Assembly: GCA_026393475.1 (NCBI GenBank) | Contig: JAPLAA010000091.1 | Location: 1-55,633, forward strand | Length of the DNA: 55,633 bases | Direction: 5' to 3' | Source of the DNA: Actinomycetota bacterium | Lineage (GTDB): Bacteria > Actinomycetota > Acidimicrobiia > Acidimicrobiales > Ilumatobacteraceae | Shown here: in pieces, positions 17,882 to 29,266 of the stretch | Layout of the letters: each line of letters begins with the position of its first letter | Position numbering within the stretch: position 1 is the first letter of the stretch | Program-made: the position numbers and the translations under genes | The notes under the pieces: model-generated | What the model was told of the DNA's origin: nothing | Database searches by the model: none | Seen by the model: only the letters and a program-made list of their open reading frames with translations

Positions 17882-19003
17882 ATGGTTGATCCGATGGAGC
17901 CGCGCCCGGACGACCTCGACGCGCCTCGGCCGCCCTCCTCGACACCCGGTCTCGCGTTCGCCCAGGCAGCGAACGAGGCCGCCGCCGCGGTGGCTCGCAC
18001 GGATCGATCGACGACCGGCGAGCACCCGGTGGTCGCCGACCGGCCCGCGCTCACGAGGGTGCCCGTCGCTGCCGACGAGCGGCCTCGGGAACCGGCGATC
18101 GACTGGTGCCGTCACGAGGTACGTCGCATCGTGGCCTGGCACCTGCTGGCCACCTCGATGGTGGTGCTCGCGGTCGTCGTTCCGTGGTGTTGGTGGCAGT
18201 TCGACTCGGTCGCGCTGGCGTTCGGTGTCGGCGTCGCTGCCGCCGTCGTCGTCGCTGCTGCTCGGATCGGCGTCGTGCTGCTCGCCGGCCCGCTGGGGTT
18301 CGCCTTCGTCAGGACCTTCACCGCGTCGCCGCCGGAGTACCTGCTCGCCCACCGGCCGGTCGTCGCGACGCTGCCATCCGTCGACCTCTGGGACCTCGAC
18401 CCGAACGAGGAGATCCCGCCCGAACCGCTCGAACCCCAGCAGGCGATCGACGCGATCGACGCGATGTCTGCGATGTCGGACGATCCTCATCCGGAACGGC
18501 GCACCGCGATCGCCGACGTGCTGCGCGAGATGGGATTCGCCCCGTCGGCCACCGTCCGCGCCGACGGCCGCGCCGGCGCCGTGGTCGACCTGTACACCGA
18601 CGGCGACCTGATCGTCGCCGCCGCGGAACGCTCGAGCGGCACCGTGACGGTGCTCACCGAGCTGGCCGGATTCCGCGTGCTCGTCTCGAGCACGCTGCTC
18701 GTGCCACCCACCGACGAACTCGTCGTGAACGTCGTCGACGACGCCGATCCGGCCGGCCTGGTGCTCTCTCACCAGCGCCTCGTCCAGCAGGCGTTCCGCA
18801 GCCGCACGCTCGCGAGCGACCCGGTCGGGCTGTTCAAGCTCGCTCAACAGCGCGAGCTCGAGGCCTACCGCGAACTCGGTCCGTTCTGGGGCGCCATGCT
18901 CGATCTGCGATGTCGTCGGCGGATGGCACGGCTCGCTGCGGCGCCCACGGCCGGCGAGGTGCTGCTGTTCACCGGGAACCGGCTCTTCCAGCGCAACACC
19001 TGA
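17882..19003 (+). CDS. Hypothetical membrane protein with two N-terminal membrane segments
   Basis: The 373-residue product has an Ala/Pro-rich N-terminus, two hydrophobic segments (about 84-104 and 110-140) and a cytoplasmic-type C-terminal domain of about 230 residues. The latter includes VVDLYTDGDLIVAAAERSSG and VLTELAGFRVLVSSTLLVPP. Residues about 189-198 (AIDAIDAMSA) are a short repeat encoded by 9-bp units. I recognise no family. Another ATG four codons later is an alternative start. Tandem repeats begin immediately at its stop codon. Confidence 0.6.
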   Translation: MVDPMEPRPDDLDAPRPPSSTPGLAFAQAANEAAAAVARTDRSTTGEHPVVADRPALTRVPVAADERPREPAIDWCRHEVRRIVAWHLLATSMVVLAVVVPWCWWQFDSVALAFGVGVAAAVVVAAARIGVVLLAGPLGFAFVRTFTASPPEYLLAHRPVVATLPSVDLWDLDPNEEIPPEPLEPQQAIDAIDAMSAMSDDPHPERRTAIADVLREMGFAPSATVRADGRAGAVVDLYTDGDLIVAAAERSSGTVTVLTELAGFRVLVSSTLLVPPTDELVVNVVDDADPAGLVLSHQRLVQQAFRSRTLASDPVGLFKLAQQRELEAYRELGPFWGAMLDLRCRRRMARLAAAPTAGEVLLFTGNRLFQRNT

Positions 19004-19066
19004 CGTTCCTGACGTTCCTGACGGATCCTGGCGGAACCTGGCGGAACCTGGCGGAACCTGGCGGAA
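19001..19066. repeat. Two adjacent intergenic tandem repeats (9-bp and 10-bp units)
   Basis: TGACGTTCC is repeated twice plus a partial copy (19001-19023), beginning at the stop codon of the upstream gene. Four exact copies of CCTGGCGGAA follow (19027-19066). No gene lies here; the array sits directly upstream of uvrD2. Confidence 0.9.
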
Positions 19067-19106
19067 CAGCGCCCGGCTCGTCACACCCATCGGCTACAAC
19101 CGTGGG

Positions 19107-21953
19107 GTGCCCATCTCCTGCGTCTACTGCGGCGGCAGCCACGCCGATGCCCGGGGCGTGCGCGCCTGCTGGGAGCGCAGCGAGGCGAACCCGGACGCGA
19201 GCCCCGACACCCCGACGCTGCTGATCGAGCCGGTCGAGCAGGTCGAGGTACCGGTGATGCCGTCGACGGCCGTTTCCACGTCGGCATCCCGTGGCCACCC
19301 CTCCTTGGGGCGTCACGTGGTCGTGCGGCCCGGGGCGCCGACCCCGCCGGCCTGGCACGACGCCACGCGCCTCACCGTCACCGACGACGATCTCCGACAC
19401 CCCGACACGGTGATCGACCTCCTGCGCCGCGCCGCGATCGATCGCACCGGCCTGGTCATCGAGGTCGACGGGGCCACCGCAGCGGCGCTGGCCGCGCCGC
19501 AGCGCACCGACCTGGCACCGCACGAGGCCGGCCCCCGCTTCGAGTTGCAGCTCGTCACCCTCCAGCACCTGCTCACGACGAATGCCGTCGACGCGACCGA
19601 CGCGACCGACGCGACCGACGCGACCGGCACGCGCTGGTGGGTGCTCGACCGGGCGATCGCCGCCGGCGCCCGACCGGTGGCCGACGGCACCGCCGACGTC
19701 GTGCTGCCCGACGGCACGCCCGTCTGGCTCGACGGCGGTCCGCCCGTCTGGCGAGCCCCGATCGACGGCGTCGCCGTGCTGCACCGGGTGGCGGTCGAGC
19801 ACGGATCGCTGGTGCCCTTCGGCTCCAACGACACCACCGCCGACCTCGCCCCCGATCAGCTGGCGGCCGTCGTCCACGACGGCGGGGCGGCACGCATCAT
19901 CGCGCCCGCCGGCTCGGGCAAGACCCGGGTGCTCACCGAGCGGGCTCGCCATCTCATCCGCCAGTGGCGCCTGCCGGCGTCGGCGGTCAGCCTCGTCGCG
20001 TTCAACAAGCGGGCCCAGGAGGAGATGCGCGAACGCACCCCCGACCTGCGCGGCCTGCAGGTGCGCACCCTCAACGCGATCGCGCTCGCGATCGTGAACG
20101 GCACCCCACCGTTCGCGCCGCGGCCCAAGCGGTTCGAGACGATCGACGAGGGCGAGGTGCGCCGCATCATCGGGCGCCTCGTGAAGTTCCCGCGCAAGCG
20201 CAACGCCGACCCGGTGGCCACCTGGATCGAGGCGCTGTCGCTCGCCCGGCTCGGCCTCACGTCACCCGAGCGGGTCGAGCAGCTGTACGACGGCGACGTC
20301 GAGGGGTTCGCCGACGTGTTCCCCCGCTACCGCCGCGAGCTCGAACGGGCCGGGCGCCTCGACTTCGACGAGCAGGTGCAGCGCGCACTCGAGATCCTCC
20401 TCGACGATCCCGTCGCCCGCGCCACCGCCCAGCGGGCCTGCCGGCTGATGCTCGTCGACGAGTTCCAAGATCTCACGCCTGCCCACCTCCTGCTCGTGCG
20501 ACTGCTGGCGGGCCCCGACGGTGCCGTGTTCGGCGTGGGCGACGACGACCAGACCATCTACGGCTACAACGGCGCCGACCCGGCATGGCTGATCGACTTC
20601 GCCGACCTGTTCCCCGGCGCCGGCGAACACCCGCTCGAGGTCAACTACCGCTGCCCCGCCGACGTGGTCGCCGCGGCCGACATGCTCCTGCGGCACAACG
20701 CGGTCCGCGTGCCGAAGTCGATCCGTGCCGCGGCCACGGCCGTCGAGCGAGGCCTGCACGTCGAGTCGGGCGACGCCCCGGTCGACACCACGGTCGACAT
20801 CGTCAGCCGCGCCGTCGCCGACGGCATGCCACCTTCGGACATCGCCGTCCTCACGCGGGTCAACTCGCTGCTGGCCCCGGTGCAGGTGGCCCTGGGCGTC
20901 GCCGGGGTGCCGGTGATGGGCGGGGTGGGCCGCGAGTTCCTCGACCGCACGGCCGTGCGCGCCGCGCTGGCCTGGTTGCGCCTCGCCACCGCCGACGAGC
21001 GGTTCGAGCCCGACGACATGGCCGAGGCGCTGCGCCGGCCGTCGCGTTCGCTGCACCCGAACGTCGCCACGTGGGTCGGTGAGCAGACCTCGCTCGACGG
21101 TCTGCGGCGCCTCGCGGGTCGGGTGAACGGCGAGCGCGATGCGATGCGCATCGAGGAGTTCGCCGCCGACATCGAACGGCTGCGCCGCCTGGCCGCCAAC
21201 CGGGGCACCACGGGCGCGATCCTGGGTGCTCTGCGCGACTCGATGGGCCTCGCGTCGAGCATCGCCACGCTCGACACCCATCGGCGCGGCATGAACCGCG
21301 CCGCTCAGAACGACGACCTCACCGCGATCGCCCAGCTCGCCGAGCTGCAGCCCGATCCGCGGGCGTTCGAACGGTGGTTGCGCGACGGGGTCAGCCGCCC
21401 GTGGGCCTCGGGTGGGGTCACCCTCTCCACCGTGCACCGGGTGAAGGGCCAGGAGTGGCCGCTCGTGGTGGTGCACCAGGCCGACGCCGACCAGTTCCCC
21501 CACCGGCTGTCCGACGACACCGCCGAGGAACGACGCGTCTTCCACGTGGCCATCACGCGGGCATCGCAGCGCCTGCACGTCGTGCCCGACGAGACCCCGT
21601 CACCGTTCATCGCCAACCTGTTCGATCCACCGGCCCCCAAGCGCACCGGCCCGTCCGCGGCTGCGTCACCCGCACCGGCCAAGCGCGACGCCCGCCCGGG
21701 TCATGGGCTGGCCGGCGACGACGCCGTGCTGTTCGCGGCGCTCAAGGAGCTGCGCCTGCACCTGGCCGCCGGCAAGCCCGCGTACACCGTGTTCGCCGAC
21801 GCCACGCTCGAGCAGATCGTGCTGGCGCGTCCCACGTCGAGGGCCCAGCTGGGCCTGGTGAAGGGCGTCGGCCCCGCCAAGCTCACGGCCTACGGCGACG
21901 CGTTCCTGCAAGCCATCGCCCGGGTCACCGACCTCGACCCGACCGACGACTGA
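19107..21953 (+). CDS. UvrD2-type DNA helicase with HRDC domain and N-terminal zinc-motif extension
   Basis: The 948-residue product has an N-terminal CxxC-H-C motif (C5, C8, H12, C21), then about 240 residues of no recognised fold, then the superfamily 1A core. Core motifs are APAGSGKT (266-273), VDEFQDLTPAH, GVGDDDQTIYGYNGADP, LEVNYRCP, STVHRVKGQEWPLVVVHQ and RRVFHVAITRASQRLHVV. An HRDC domain (about 870-945, LVKGVGPAKLTAYGDAFLQAI) ends the protein. Mycobacterial UvrD2 also has a C-terminal HRDC domain and is a 3'-5' helicase with a DNA-repair role. The GTG start is supported by the immediate zinc motif. A (DAT)4 stretch at 162-173 is encoded by 9-bp repeats. Confidence 0.92.
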   Translation: MPISCVYCGGSHADARGVRACWERSEANPDASPDTPTLLIEPVEQVEVPVMPSTAVSTSASRGHPSLGRHVVVRPGAPTPPAWHDATRLTVTDDDLRHPDTVIDLLRRAAIDRTGLVIEVDGATAAALAAPQRTDLAPHEAGPRFELQLVTLQHLLTTNAVDATDATDATDATGTRWWVLDRAIAAGARPVADGTADVVLPDGTPVWLDGGPPVWRAPIDGVAVLHRVAVEHGSLVPFGSNDTTADLAPDQLAAVVHDGGAARIIAPAGSGKTRVLTERARHLIRQWRLPASAVSLVAFNKRAQEEMRERTPDLRGLQVRTLNAIALAIVNGTPPFAPRPKRFETIDEGEVRRIIGRLVKFPRKRNADPVATWIEALSLARLGLTSPERVEQLYDGDVEGFADVFPRYRRELERAGRLDFDEQVQRALEILLDDPVARATAQRACRLMLVDEFQDLTPAHLLLVRLLAGPDGAVFGVGDDDQTIYGYNGADPAWLIDFADLFPGAGEHPLEVNYRCPADVVAAADMLLRHNAVRVPKSIRAAATAVERGLHVESGDAPVDTTVDIVSRAVADGMPPSDIAVLTRVNSLLAPVQVALGVAGVPVMGGVGREFLDRTAVRAALAWLRLATADERFEPDDMAEALRRPSRSLHPNVATWVGEQTSLDGLRRLAGRVNGERDAMRIEEFAADIERLRRLAANRGTTGAILGALRDSMGLASSIATLDTHRRGMNRAAQNDDLTAIAQLAELQPDPRAFERWLRDGVSRPWASGGVTLSTVHRVKGQEWPLVVVHQADADQFPHRLSDDTAEERRVFHVAITRASQRLHVVPDETPSPFIANLFDPPAPKRTGPSAAASPAPAKRDARPGHGLAGDDAVLFAALKELRLHLAAGKPAYTVFADATLEQIVLARPTSRAQLGLVKGVGPAKLTAYGDAFLQAIARVTDLDPTDD

Positions 21954-21980
21954 CCGGTCGCATCGGACGGCAATGGCTTC

Positions 21981-22021
21981 TGTGCCGGGTTGTGGTCGTC
22001 CTACGACCACAACCCGGCACA
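21981..22021. terminator. Perfect 19-bp hairpin after uvrD2
   Basis: TGTGCCGGGTTGTGGTCGT and its exact complement are separated by only CCT. It lies 27 bp after the uvrD2 stop in a convergent gap and may end transcription from both sides; no T-tract follows. Its perfection and length are also compatible with a REP-like element. Confidence 0.7.
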
Positions 22022-22086
22022 CAAACCGACAGGCACCCGATCTCCGCAAGAACCCTGACGCGAGCACGGCAATCGAGACGCCGCCA

Positions 22087-22219
22087 CCTCCAGAGCATGG
22101 GTTCACGGACGGGTCGCGGAACGGTCACAGCACCCCAGCCCACCCGCTCTACCGCCCGAGCCCAGGCCCGAACACGGCCACCGGGCGGCCAACGCCTCCG
22201 GAGCATGGGTTCGCGGACG
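22087..22219. repeat. Pair of 25-nt direct repeats (core GAGCATGGGTTCRCGGACG)
   Basis: Copies at 22087-22111 and 22195-22219 differ at two positions. They are 108 bp apart in noncoding DNA. Function unknown. Confidence 0.8.
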
Positions 22220-22265
22220 TGACCGGCGGTGACCCGGAGGTCACGCGCTGGGCGGTCGATCAACC

Positions 22266-23354
<1,089 letters not shown>

Positions 23355-23360
23355 CGTTGC

Positions 23361-23366
23361 TACGGT
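23361..23366 (+). promoter_or_regulatory. Putative -10 (TACGGT) of hisC
   Basis: TACGGT ends 7 nt before the GTG at 23374, consistent with leaderless initiation. Confidence 0.45.
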
Positions 23367-23373
23367 CGGCGCC

Positions 23374-24498
23374 GTGCCCGACCCGCAGCCCGACCAGAAG
23401 CCCGACCAGCAGCCACTCCCGCAGGCCCGTCCCGCCGTCGATCGCCTTCCTGCCTACCGGCCCGGCAAGGGCGCCGCCCAGGCCGAGGCAGAACACGGCA
23501 TCACCAACGCGATCAAGCTCGCCTCCAACGAGAACCCCGACCCGCCCCTCGACGAGATCCTGGCCGCGGTCAACGCCGCAGCTGCCGGCGCCAACCGCTA
23601 CGCCGATCACCGCGCCACGGCGCTGCGCGAGCGCATCGGCACCTGGCTCGGCGTCGACCCGGCCGGCGTGACGATCGGAGCCGGTTCGGTCGGTCTGCTG
23701 CAGCAGCTGTTCCTCACCTTCGTCGACGCCGGCGACGAGGTCGTCTACCCGTGGCGTTCGTTCGAGGTGTACCCCGTGTACACGAAGCTGATGGGTGGTG
23801 TGGAGGTCACGACCCCGCTCACGGCCGACCACGCGTTCGACCTCGAGGCGCTCGCCGCGGCGATCACGCCGAACACGCGGATGGTGCTGCTCGCCACGCC
23901 CAACAATCCGACCGGCACCGCGGTGCGCACCAGCGACCTGCGCACCCTGCTCGGCCGCATCTCCCCCACCACCGTGGTCGTGATCGACGAGGCGTACCGC
24001 GAGTTCCTCGACCCGGCGTTCGGCGATCCGGTGCACGAGCTCGTGCCCGAGTTCCCGAACGTGGTGGTCACCCGCACCTTCTCGAAGGCGCACGGGTTGG
24101 CGGGCATCCGGGTCGGCTACGCCGTCGGCCATCCCGACGTCATCGCGTCGATCGACAAGACGTTGTTCCCGTTCGCCGTCAACGGTCTCGCCCAGGCGGC
24201 CGCGATCGCGGCGATCGACGCAATCGACCTGATCCAGGCTCGCGTCGACCGCATCCTCGCCGAGCGCGCCCGGGTGATCGCTGCGCTTGTCGATGCCGGG
24301 TGGTCGATCCCCGACGCGCAGGCGAACTTCGTCTACCTGCCCCTCGGCGACCGCACCGACGCCATCTACCTCGAGCTCGAAAAGCGCGGTGTGGTCACGC
24401 GCCCGTTCAGCAACGAGGGCATCCGCGTGACCATCGGCAGCGAGGAGCAGAACACCCGCTTCCTCACCACCCTCGCCGAGGTCGCATCACCCGGCTGA
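23374..24498 (+). CDS. hisC: Histidinol-phosphate aminotransferase-like PLP enzyme
   Basis: The 374-residue product is a fold-type I aminotransferase. It shows IKLASNENPDPP, ANRYADHRATALRERIG, TPNNPTGTAV, VVIDEAYREF and the PLP-lysine segment TRTFSKAHGLAGIRVGYAVG, ending with the arginine motif GIRVTIGSEEQNTRFL. HisC transfers the amino group from glutamate to imidazole-acetol phosphate in histidine synthesis. No other his genes are near, so related activities (aromatic amino acid transamination) are possible. Residues about 2-20 (PDPQPDQKPDQQPLPQ) are a low-complexity extension. Confidence 0.85.
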   Translation: MPDPQPDQKPDQQPLPQARPAVDRLPAYRPGKGAAQAEAEHGITNAIKLASNENPDPPLDEILAAVNAAAAGANRYADHRATALRERIGTWLGVDPAGVTIGAGSVGLLQQLFLTFVDAGDEVVYPWRSFEVYPVYTKLMGGVEVTTPLTADHAFDLEALAAAITPNTRMVLLATPNNPTGTAVRTSDLRTLLGRISPTTVVVIDEAYREFLDPAFGDPVHELVPEFPNVVVTRTFSKAHGLAGIRVGYAVGHPDVIASIDKTLFPFAVNGLAQAAAIAAIDAIDLIQARVDRILAERARVIAALVDAGWSIPDAQANFVYLPLGDRTDAIYLELEKRGVVTRPFSNEGIRVTIGSEEQNTRFLTTLAEVASPG

Positions 24499-24556
24499 GC
24501 GATCGTTGCGTGAGCCGTACCCGCACGTGCTGCGGGTCGCGCTCACGGAAGACGAG

Positions 24557-26311
24557 TCAGATCAGCTCGAGGGTCTCCTCGAGGTACAGCTCGCGGCACT
24601 TGGCGCGCTGGAGCTTGCCGCTGCTCGTCTTGGGCAGGGTGCCCGGCTTCACGAGCATCACGTCGCGCGGCGGCAGGCCGCAGACCTCGAGGGTGCGGTG
24701 GTGGATCGCGTGGCGTACCTCGTCGACGCGACCCTCCTCGTCGGACGGGCGCACCTCGGCCACGACGACCACGGTCTCCTTGCCCTTGTAGCCGTCGACA
24801 CCGAACGCGATCACGTTGCCGGCGCGCACCCCGTCGAGCGTGCCGCAGGCCCGCTCGATGTCCTCGGGGAACACGTTGCGGCCACCGACGATGATCACGT
24901 CCTTGATGCGCCCGCACAGCACGAGTTGGCCGTCGATCACGTACGCCAGGTCGCCGGTGCACAGCCAGCCGTCGCGGAACAGCGCGGCGGTGGCGTCGGG
25001 GCGCTTGTAGTAGCCGGGCGTCACCGAGGTGCCGCGCAGCAGCAGCTCGCCGACATGGCGCTCGGGCAGCTCTGCGTAGGTCTCGGGGTCGACGACCTTC
25101 ATCTCCAACCCGGGCACGGCGGTGCCGAGCAGGGGCAGGCGGCGAACGTCGAGCTCTTCCTCTGCATCGCCGACCAGCAACTGCTTGGCGATGCGATCGC
25201 GTTCGAGCACCACACGGTCGACCGAGTCGGTCGCCAGACCGGCGTGTCGCTTCGGGAACGACCCGCCGATCGCCACCTCGGCCATGCCGAACGCGGGGAA
25301 CACGCTGCCGGCACGGAAGCCGAACGGCTCGGCCGCGGCGACGAACGCCTCGACAGCCGCCGGATCGACCGGCTCGGCGCCGCTCAGCGCGAGGGTGAGC
25401 GTCGACAGATCGAGGTCCTTGGCACGCTTGAGTGCGCGAGTGGCGAGCACCCAGCTGAAGTTGGGGCCGGCCGTGGCGGTGCCACCCCAGTCGCTGATCC
25501 ACTGCATCCAGTTGCCCGGGTGGGCGAGGAAGTCCTGCGGCGCCGCCTGCACGAGCTGCACGCCCCGGGTCATCGGGATCGACAGGAAGCCGACGAGGCC
25601 CATGTCGTGGTAGAGCGGCAGCCAGCTCACCATCACCTCGGCGAGGCTCAGTTCGGCGGCCTCACAGCACGCGTCGATGTTGGCGGTGAGCACCCGGTCG
25701 GGGATCATCACGCCCTTGGGCTCGCTGGTCGAACCGCTCGTGTACTGCAGGATGATCAGCCGCTCGGGGTCGTACGACGGGATCTCCAACCGCTCGCCGT
25801 TCACCTGGCCGGCCGCGCCCGGCAGCACGTTCTTCATCGGCTCGATCGGCGGGTCGCCGGGGGCCGCGGCGTAGAAGTCGGCGAGCAGATCGTCGATCAG
25901 CACGAGCTTGGCGTCGCCGTGGCGGATGCGCGAGCGGGTGCTCTCGATGAACGCGTCGAGCGACCCCATGCGCATCGGCAGCGGCAGCACCATCGAGGCA
26001 CACCCGGCCAGCCAGCACCCCTGGATGATGGTGATGAGCGAGCGGCTGGTGGGTCCGAGGATCGCCACATGATCGCCCGGCACCAGGCCACGGGCCTGCA
26101 ACGCTGCACCGACCACGCGGGCGTCGTCGTGGATCTGTGCCCAGGGGACGAACCCGTCGCCTTCGGCGGGTGCGACGGAATGGCCGACGAAGCGGACCCC
26201 CGTGGGACGGTCGGCCGCGGCGACGAGGCGTTCGACGATCGAGCCCGGCTGGGGGGTGGTCGAGGAGAGGTCGGTTCGGTCCGCTCCTGATGGGGCTGCA
26301 GAGGCAGTCAT
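24557..26311 (-). CDS. Fatty-acyl-AMP ligase (FAAL/FadD-like, ANL superfamily)
   Basis: The 584-residue product has the adenylation motif [13 protein letters not shown] (about 191-203), [27 protein letters not shown] with [11 protein letters not shown], and [14 protein letters not shown]. Further landmarks are [22 protein letters not shown] (hinge Asp) and the C-terminal lysine context [18 protein letters not shown]. The SGAEPV form and the helical APNF-like region favour a fatty-acyl-AMP ligase over an acyl-CoA ligase. FAALs load fatty acids onto acyl carriers of polyketide or lipid synthases, but none is present here. TACGGT lies 8 nt before the ATG. Divergent from leuS. Confidence 0.88.
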   Translation of the reverse strand: MTASAAPSGADRTDLSSTTPQPGSIVERLVAAADRPTGVRFVGHSVAPAEGDGFVPWAQIHDDARVVGAALQARGLVPGDHVAILGPTSRSLITIIQGCWLAGCASMVLPLPMRMGSLDAFIESTRSRIRHGDAKLVLIDDLLADFYAAAPGDPPIEPMKNVLPGAAGQVNGERLEIPSYDPERLIILQYTSGSTSEPKGVMIPDRVLTANIDACCEAAELSLAEVMVSWLPLYHDMGLVGFLSIPMTRGVQLVQAAPQDFLAHPGNWMQWISDWGGTATAGPNFSWVLATRALKRAKDLDLSTLTLALSGAEPVDPAAVEAFVAAAEPFGFRAGSVFPAFGMAEVAIGGSFPKRHAGLATDSVDRVVLERDRIAKQLLVGDAEEELDVRRLPLLGTAVPGLEMKVVDPETYAELPERHVGELLLRGTSVTPGYYKRPDATAALFRDGWLCTGDLAYVIDGQLVLCGRIKDVIIVGGRNVFPEDIERACGTLDGVRAGNVIAFGVDGYKGKETVVVVAEVRPSDEEGRVDEVRHAIHHRTLEVCGLPPRDVMLVKPGTLPKTSSGKLQRAKCRELYLEETLELI

Positions 26312-26319
26312 GAAACGAA

Positions 26320-26325
26320 ACCGTA
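26320..26325 (-). promoter_or_regulatory. Putative -10 (TACGGT) of the acyl-AMP ligase gene
   Basis: TACGGT on the minus strand ends 8 nt before the ATG at 26311. It is 19 bp from the oppositely directed leuS -10, so the promoters overlap. Confidence 0.5.
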
Positions 26326-26344
26326 GTGCTGCTCAGGTGGTCCG

Positions 26345-26350
26345 TAGAAT
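26345..26350 (+). promoter_or_regulatory. Putative -10 (TAGAAT) of leuS
   Basis: TAGAAT ends 10 nt before the leuS ATG; no Shine-Dalgarno sequence is visible, in line with a leaderless transcript. Confidence 0.55.
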
Positions 26351-26360
26351 CCTTGCCTCT

Positions 26361-29213
26361 ATGAGTACTGCCAGCGACACCCCCTCCAGCGAGCCGCAAC
26401 ACGCCTTCCGGTACACCGGCGCGCTCGCCCAGGAGATCGAGCCCCGCTGGCAGGACTGGTGGGACGAGCACAACACCTTCCACACCGCGAACCCGGCCGG
26501 CCCGTTGGGCGACCCGGCGGTGAAGGACCAGCCGAAGCTGTTCGTGCTCGACATGTTCCCGTACCCGAGCGGCACCGGCCTGCACGTCGGCCACCCGCTG
26601 GGGTTCATCGGCACCGACGTCTACAGCCGCTATCAGCGCATGACGGGCCACAACGTGCTGTACACGATGGGTTTCGACGCCTTCGGTCTGCCCGCCGAGC
26701 AGTTCGCCGTGCAAACCGGCCAGCACCCGGCCGTCACGACCGCCCAGAACGTGGCCAACATGCGCCGCCAGCTGCGCCGCATCGGGCTCAGCCACGACCC
26801 GCGACGCAGCATCGACACCACCGACCCGGCCTACTACCGCTGGACCCAGTGGATCTTCAGCCAGATCTTCAACGCCTGGTACGACACCGAGCAACAGAAG
26901 GCCCGACCGATCAGCGAGCTCGTCGACGAGTTCGCAGCCGGCACCCGGCCCACGCCCGACGGCCGCGCCTGGGCGTCGCTGAGCGCCCCCGAGCAGGCCG
27001 ACGTGCTCGACGACCACCGCCTGGCCTACATCAGCGAAGCACCGGTGAACTGGTGCCCGGGCCTCGGCACCGTCGTGGCCAACGAAGAGGTCACCGCCGA
27101 CGGTCGCAGCGACCGCGGCAACTTCCCGGTGTTCAAGCGCAGCATGCGCCAGTGGATGATGCGCATCACCGCCTACGCCGACCGCCTGGTCGACGACCTC
27201 GAGCTGCTCGACTGGAGCGACTCGATCAAGGCGATGCAGCGGAACTGGATCGGCCGCAGCGAGGGCGCCCAGGTCGACTTCGAATCCGCGGCAGGACCCA
27301 TCCGTGTCTTCACCACCCGTCCCGACACCCTGTTCGGCGCGTCGTTCATGGTGCTGGCACCCGAACACCCGTTGGTCGATGCGCTCACGACCGCCGACCA
27401 GGCCGCGGCGATCGCCGAGTACCGCCGCGTGGCGGGCACCAAGAGCGATGTCGCGCGCCAGGTGGAGGACAAGACCAAGACCGGCGTGTTCACCGGGTCG
27501 TACGCCTCCAATCCGATCAACGGCGCCCAGGTGCCGGTGTGGATCGCCGACTACGTCCTGATGGGCTACGGCACCGGGGCGATCATGGCCGTGCCCTGCG
27601 GCGACGAGCGCGACTTCGAGTTCGCCCGCCAGTTCGGCCTGCCGATCCCTGCCATCCAGCAGCCGCCGGCCGCCTGGTTCGACCAGCACGGCATCGAGGC
27701 CCAGGTGGGCGATGCGCTCGACACGGCCACGTGGCCCGAGGCCTTCGTGGGCGACGCGCCGTACGTCAACAGCGCCAACGACAGCCTCGATCTGAACGGG
27801 CTGGCCAACATCGCGGAAGCCAAGCGGCGCACCAACGAGTGGCTGAGCGCCCGTGGCTGCGGCGAGCCCACCATCAGCTACAAGCTGCGCGACTGGCTGT
27901 TCAGCCGCCAGCGGTACTGGGGCGAGCCGTTCCCGATCGTCTACGACGAGTCGGGCCACGCCCACACCCTGCCCGACGAGCTGCTGCCGCTCGAGCTGCC
28001 GCCCACCGACAGCTTCAGCCCGCGCACCTTCGACGCCGACGACGCGATGAGCAACCCGGAGAGCCCGCTCGACCGGCTCGACTGGTGGACCACGGTCGAG
28101 CTCGATCTGGGCGATGGGCCCAAGCACTACCGCCGCGACACCAACGTCATGCCCCAGTGGGCCGGCAGCTGCTGGTACGAGCTGCGCTACTGCGACCCGA
28201 CGAACGAGAACGCCTTCATCGACCGCGAGGTCGAGCAGTACTGGATGGGCCCACAGGGCGAGGGCCATCCGGGTGGCGTCGATCTGTACGTCGGCGGCGT
28301 CGAGCACGCCGTGCTGCACCTGCTGTACGCCCGGTTCTGGCACAAGGTGCTGTTCGACCTGGGCCACCTCAGCTCGAAGGAGCCGTACCACCGCCTGTTC
28401 AACCAGGGCTACATCCTCGCTGCCGCGTTCAAGGACGAGCGCGAGATCTACGTCGACGCGTTCAGCGTGGAAGAGCACGACGGTCAGTTCACCTACGAGG
28501 GCAAGCCGGTCACGCGCGAGTGGGGCAAGATGGGCAAGAGCCTGAAGAACGCCGTCGCCCCCGACGACATCTACGAGGCCTACGGCGCCGACACCCTGCG
28601 CCTGTACGAGATGGCGATGGGACCGCTCGACGCCTCACGGCCGTGGGAGACCCGCGACGTCGTCGGCATGTACCGGTTCCTGCAGCGTGTGTGGCGCAAC
28701 CTGGTCGACGAGGACACCGGGCAGCTGCGCGCCGACCTGCCGGCGTTCGACGACACCACCGACCGGCTGCTGCACCGCACCATCGACGGCGTGCGCGCCG
28801 ACATGGACGCGATGCGGTTCAACACCGCGATCGCCAAGCTGATCGAGCTCAACAACCACCTCACCAAGCTGGGCGGCTGCCCTCGCGAGGCGGCCGACCG
28901 ACTGGTGCTGATGCTGGCACCGCTGGCGCCGCACATGGCCGAGGAGCTGTGGCGCATGCTGGGCAACCCGGACACCGTCACCTACGAGCCGTTCCCGACG
29001 GCCGATCCGGCCAAGCTGGTCGAGGACTCGATCGAACTGCCGGTGCAGGTGAACGGCAAGGTGCGCTCGCGCATCACCGTCGCTGCCGATGCCGACGCGG
29101 CCTCGATCGAGGCGATCGCCCTGGCCGACGACAAGGTGATCACGAGCCTGGCGGGGGCGACCCCGAAGAAGGTCGTCGTGGTCCCGGGCCGCACCGTCAA
29201 CATCGTCGTGTAG
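26361..29213 (+). CDS. leuS: Leucyl-tRNA synthetase
   Basis: The 950-residue class I synthetase has the HIGH-equivalent HVGH (75-78, in [16 protein letters not shown]), a CP1 editing domain containing [21 protein letters not shown], and [22 protein letters not shown]. The signature loop KMGKS (about residue 722) stands in for KMSKS, a variant common in actinobacterial LeuRS. It charges tRNA-Leu and proofreads non-cognate amino acids. The start at 26361 was chosen over upstream frames because TAGAAT lies 10 nt before it and the family N-terminus follows. An insertion rich in Asp/Ala at about 195-215 ([20 protein letters not shown]) is seen in some bacterial LeuRS. Confidence 0.98.
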   Translation: MSTASDTPSSEPQHAFRYTGALAQEIEPRWQDWWDEHNTFHTANPAGPLGDPAVKDQPKLFVLDMFPYPSGTGLHVGHPLGFIGTDVYSRYQRMTGHNVLYTMGFDAFGLPAEQFAVQTGQHPAVTTAQNVANMRRQLRRIGLSHDPRRSIDTTDPAYYRWTQWIFSQIFNAWYDTEQQKARPISELVDEFAAGTRPTPDGRAWASLSAPEQADVLDDHRLAYISEAPVNWCPGLGTVVANEEVTADGRSDRGNFPVFKRSMRQWMMRITAYADRLVDDLELLDWSDSIKAMQRNWIGRSEGAQVDFESAAGPIRVFTTRPDTLFGASFMVLAPEHPLVDALTTADQAAAIAEYRRVAGTKSDVARQVEDKTKTGVFTGSYASNPINGAQVPVWIADYVLMGYGTGAIMAVPCGDERDFEFARQFGLPIPAIQQPPAAWFDQHGIEAQVGDALDTATWPEAFVGDAPYVNSANDSLDLNGLANIAEAKRRTNEWLSARGCGEPTISYKLRDWLFSRQRYWGEPFPIVYDESGHAHTLPDELLPLELPPTDSFSPRTFDADDAMSNPESPLDRLDWWTTVELDLGDGPKHYRRDTNVMPQWAGSCWYELRYCDPTNENAFIDREVEQYWMGPQGEGHPGGVDLYVGGVEHAVLHLLYARFWHKVLFDLGHLSSKEPYHRLFNQGYILAAAFKDEREIYVDAFSVEEHDGQFTYEGKPVTREWGKMGKSLKNAVAPDDIYEAYGADTLRLYEMAMGPLDASRPWETRDVVGMYRFLQRVWRNLVDEDTGQLRADLPAFDDTTDRLLHRTIDGVRADMDAMRFNTAIAKLIELNNHLTKLGGCPREAADRLVLMLAPLAPHMAEELWRMLGNPDTVTYEPFPTADPAKLVEDSIELPVQVNGKVRSRITVAADADAASIEAIALADDKVITSLAGATPKKVVVVPGRTVNIVV

Positions 29214-29266
29214 CACGTGACCTTCGACCCTGGAACCCCAGGGGGTGTCGGGGCGACCCTCATCGT

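Larger units (their letters stand above)
21954..22265. other. Repeat-bearing convergent gap between uvrD2 and the deacetylase gene
   Basis: I see no credible gene in these 312 bp. They hold a 41-nt hairpin (21981-22021), two 25-nt near-identical direct repeats (22087-22111 and 22195-22219, spaced 108 bp) and a 6-bp stem with tetraloop (GTGACC-CGGA-GGTCAC, 22229-22244) just before the end of the deacetylase gene. Confidence 0.8.

Noticed and set aside
19001..19066. CRISPR-like array
   Set aside because: The 9-10-bp units are direct tandem repeats with no spacers, and no cas gene is present.
25662..28478. Very long open frame antisense to leuS and the acyl-AMP ligase gene (about 940 codons)
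   Set aside because: A mirror frame of high-GC genes; its translation is low-complexity (Val/Leu/Gly/Asp/Arg-rich) without motifs, and both underlying genes are unmistakable.
28520..28545. KMGKS instead of KMSKS in leucyl-tRNA synthetase as a sign of a defective enzyme
   Set aside because: This variant occurs in functional actinobacterial LeuRS and the rest of the enzyme is complete.
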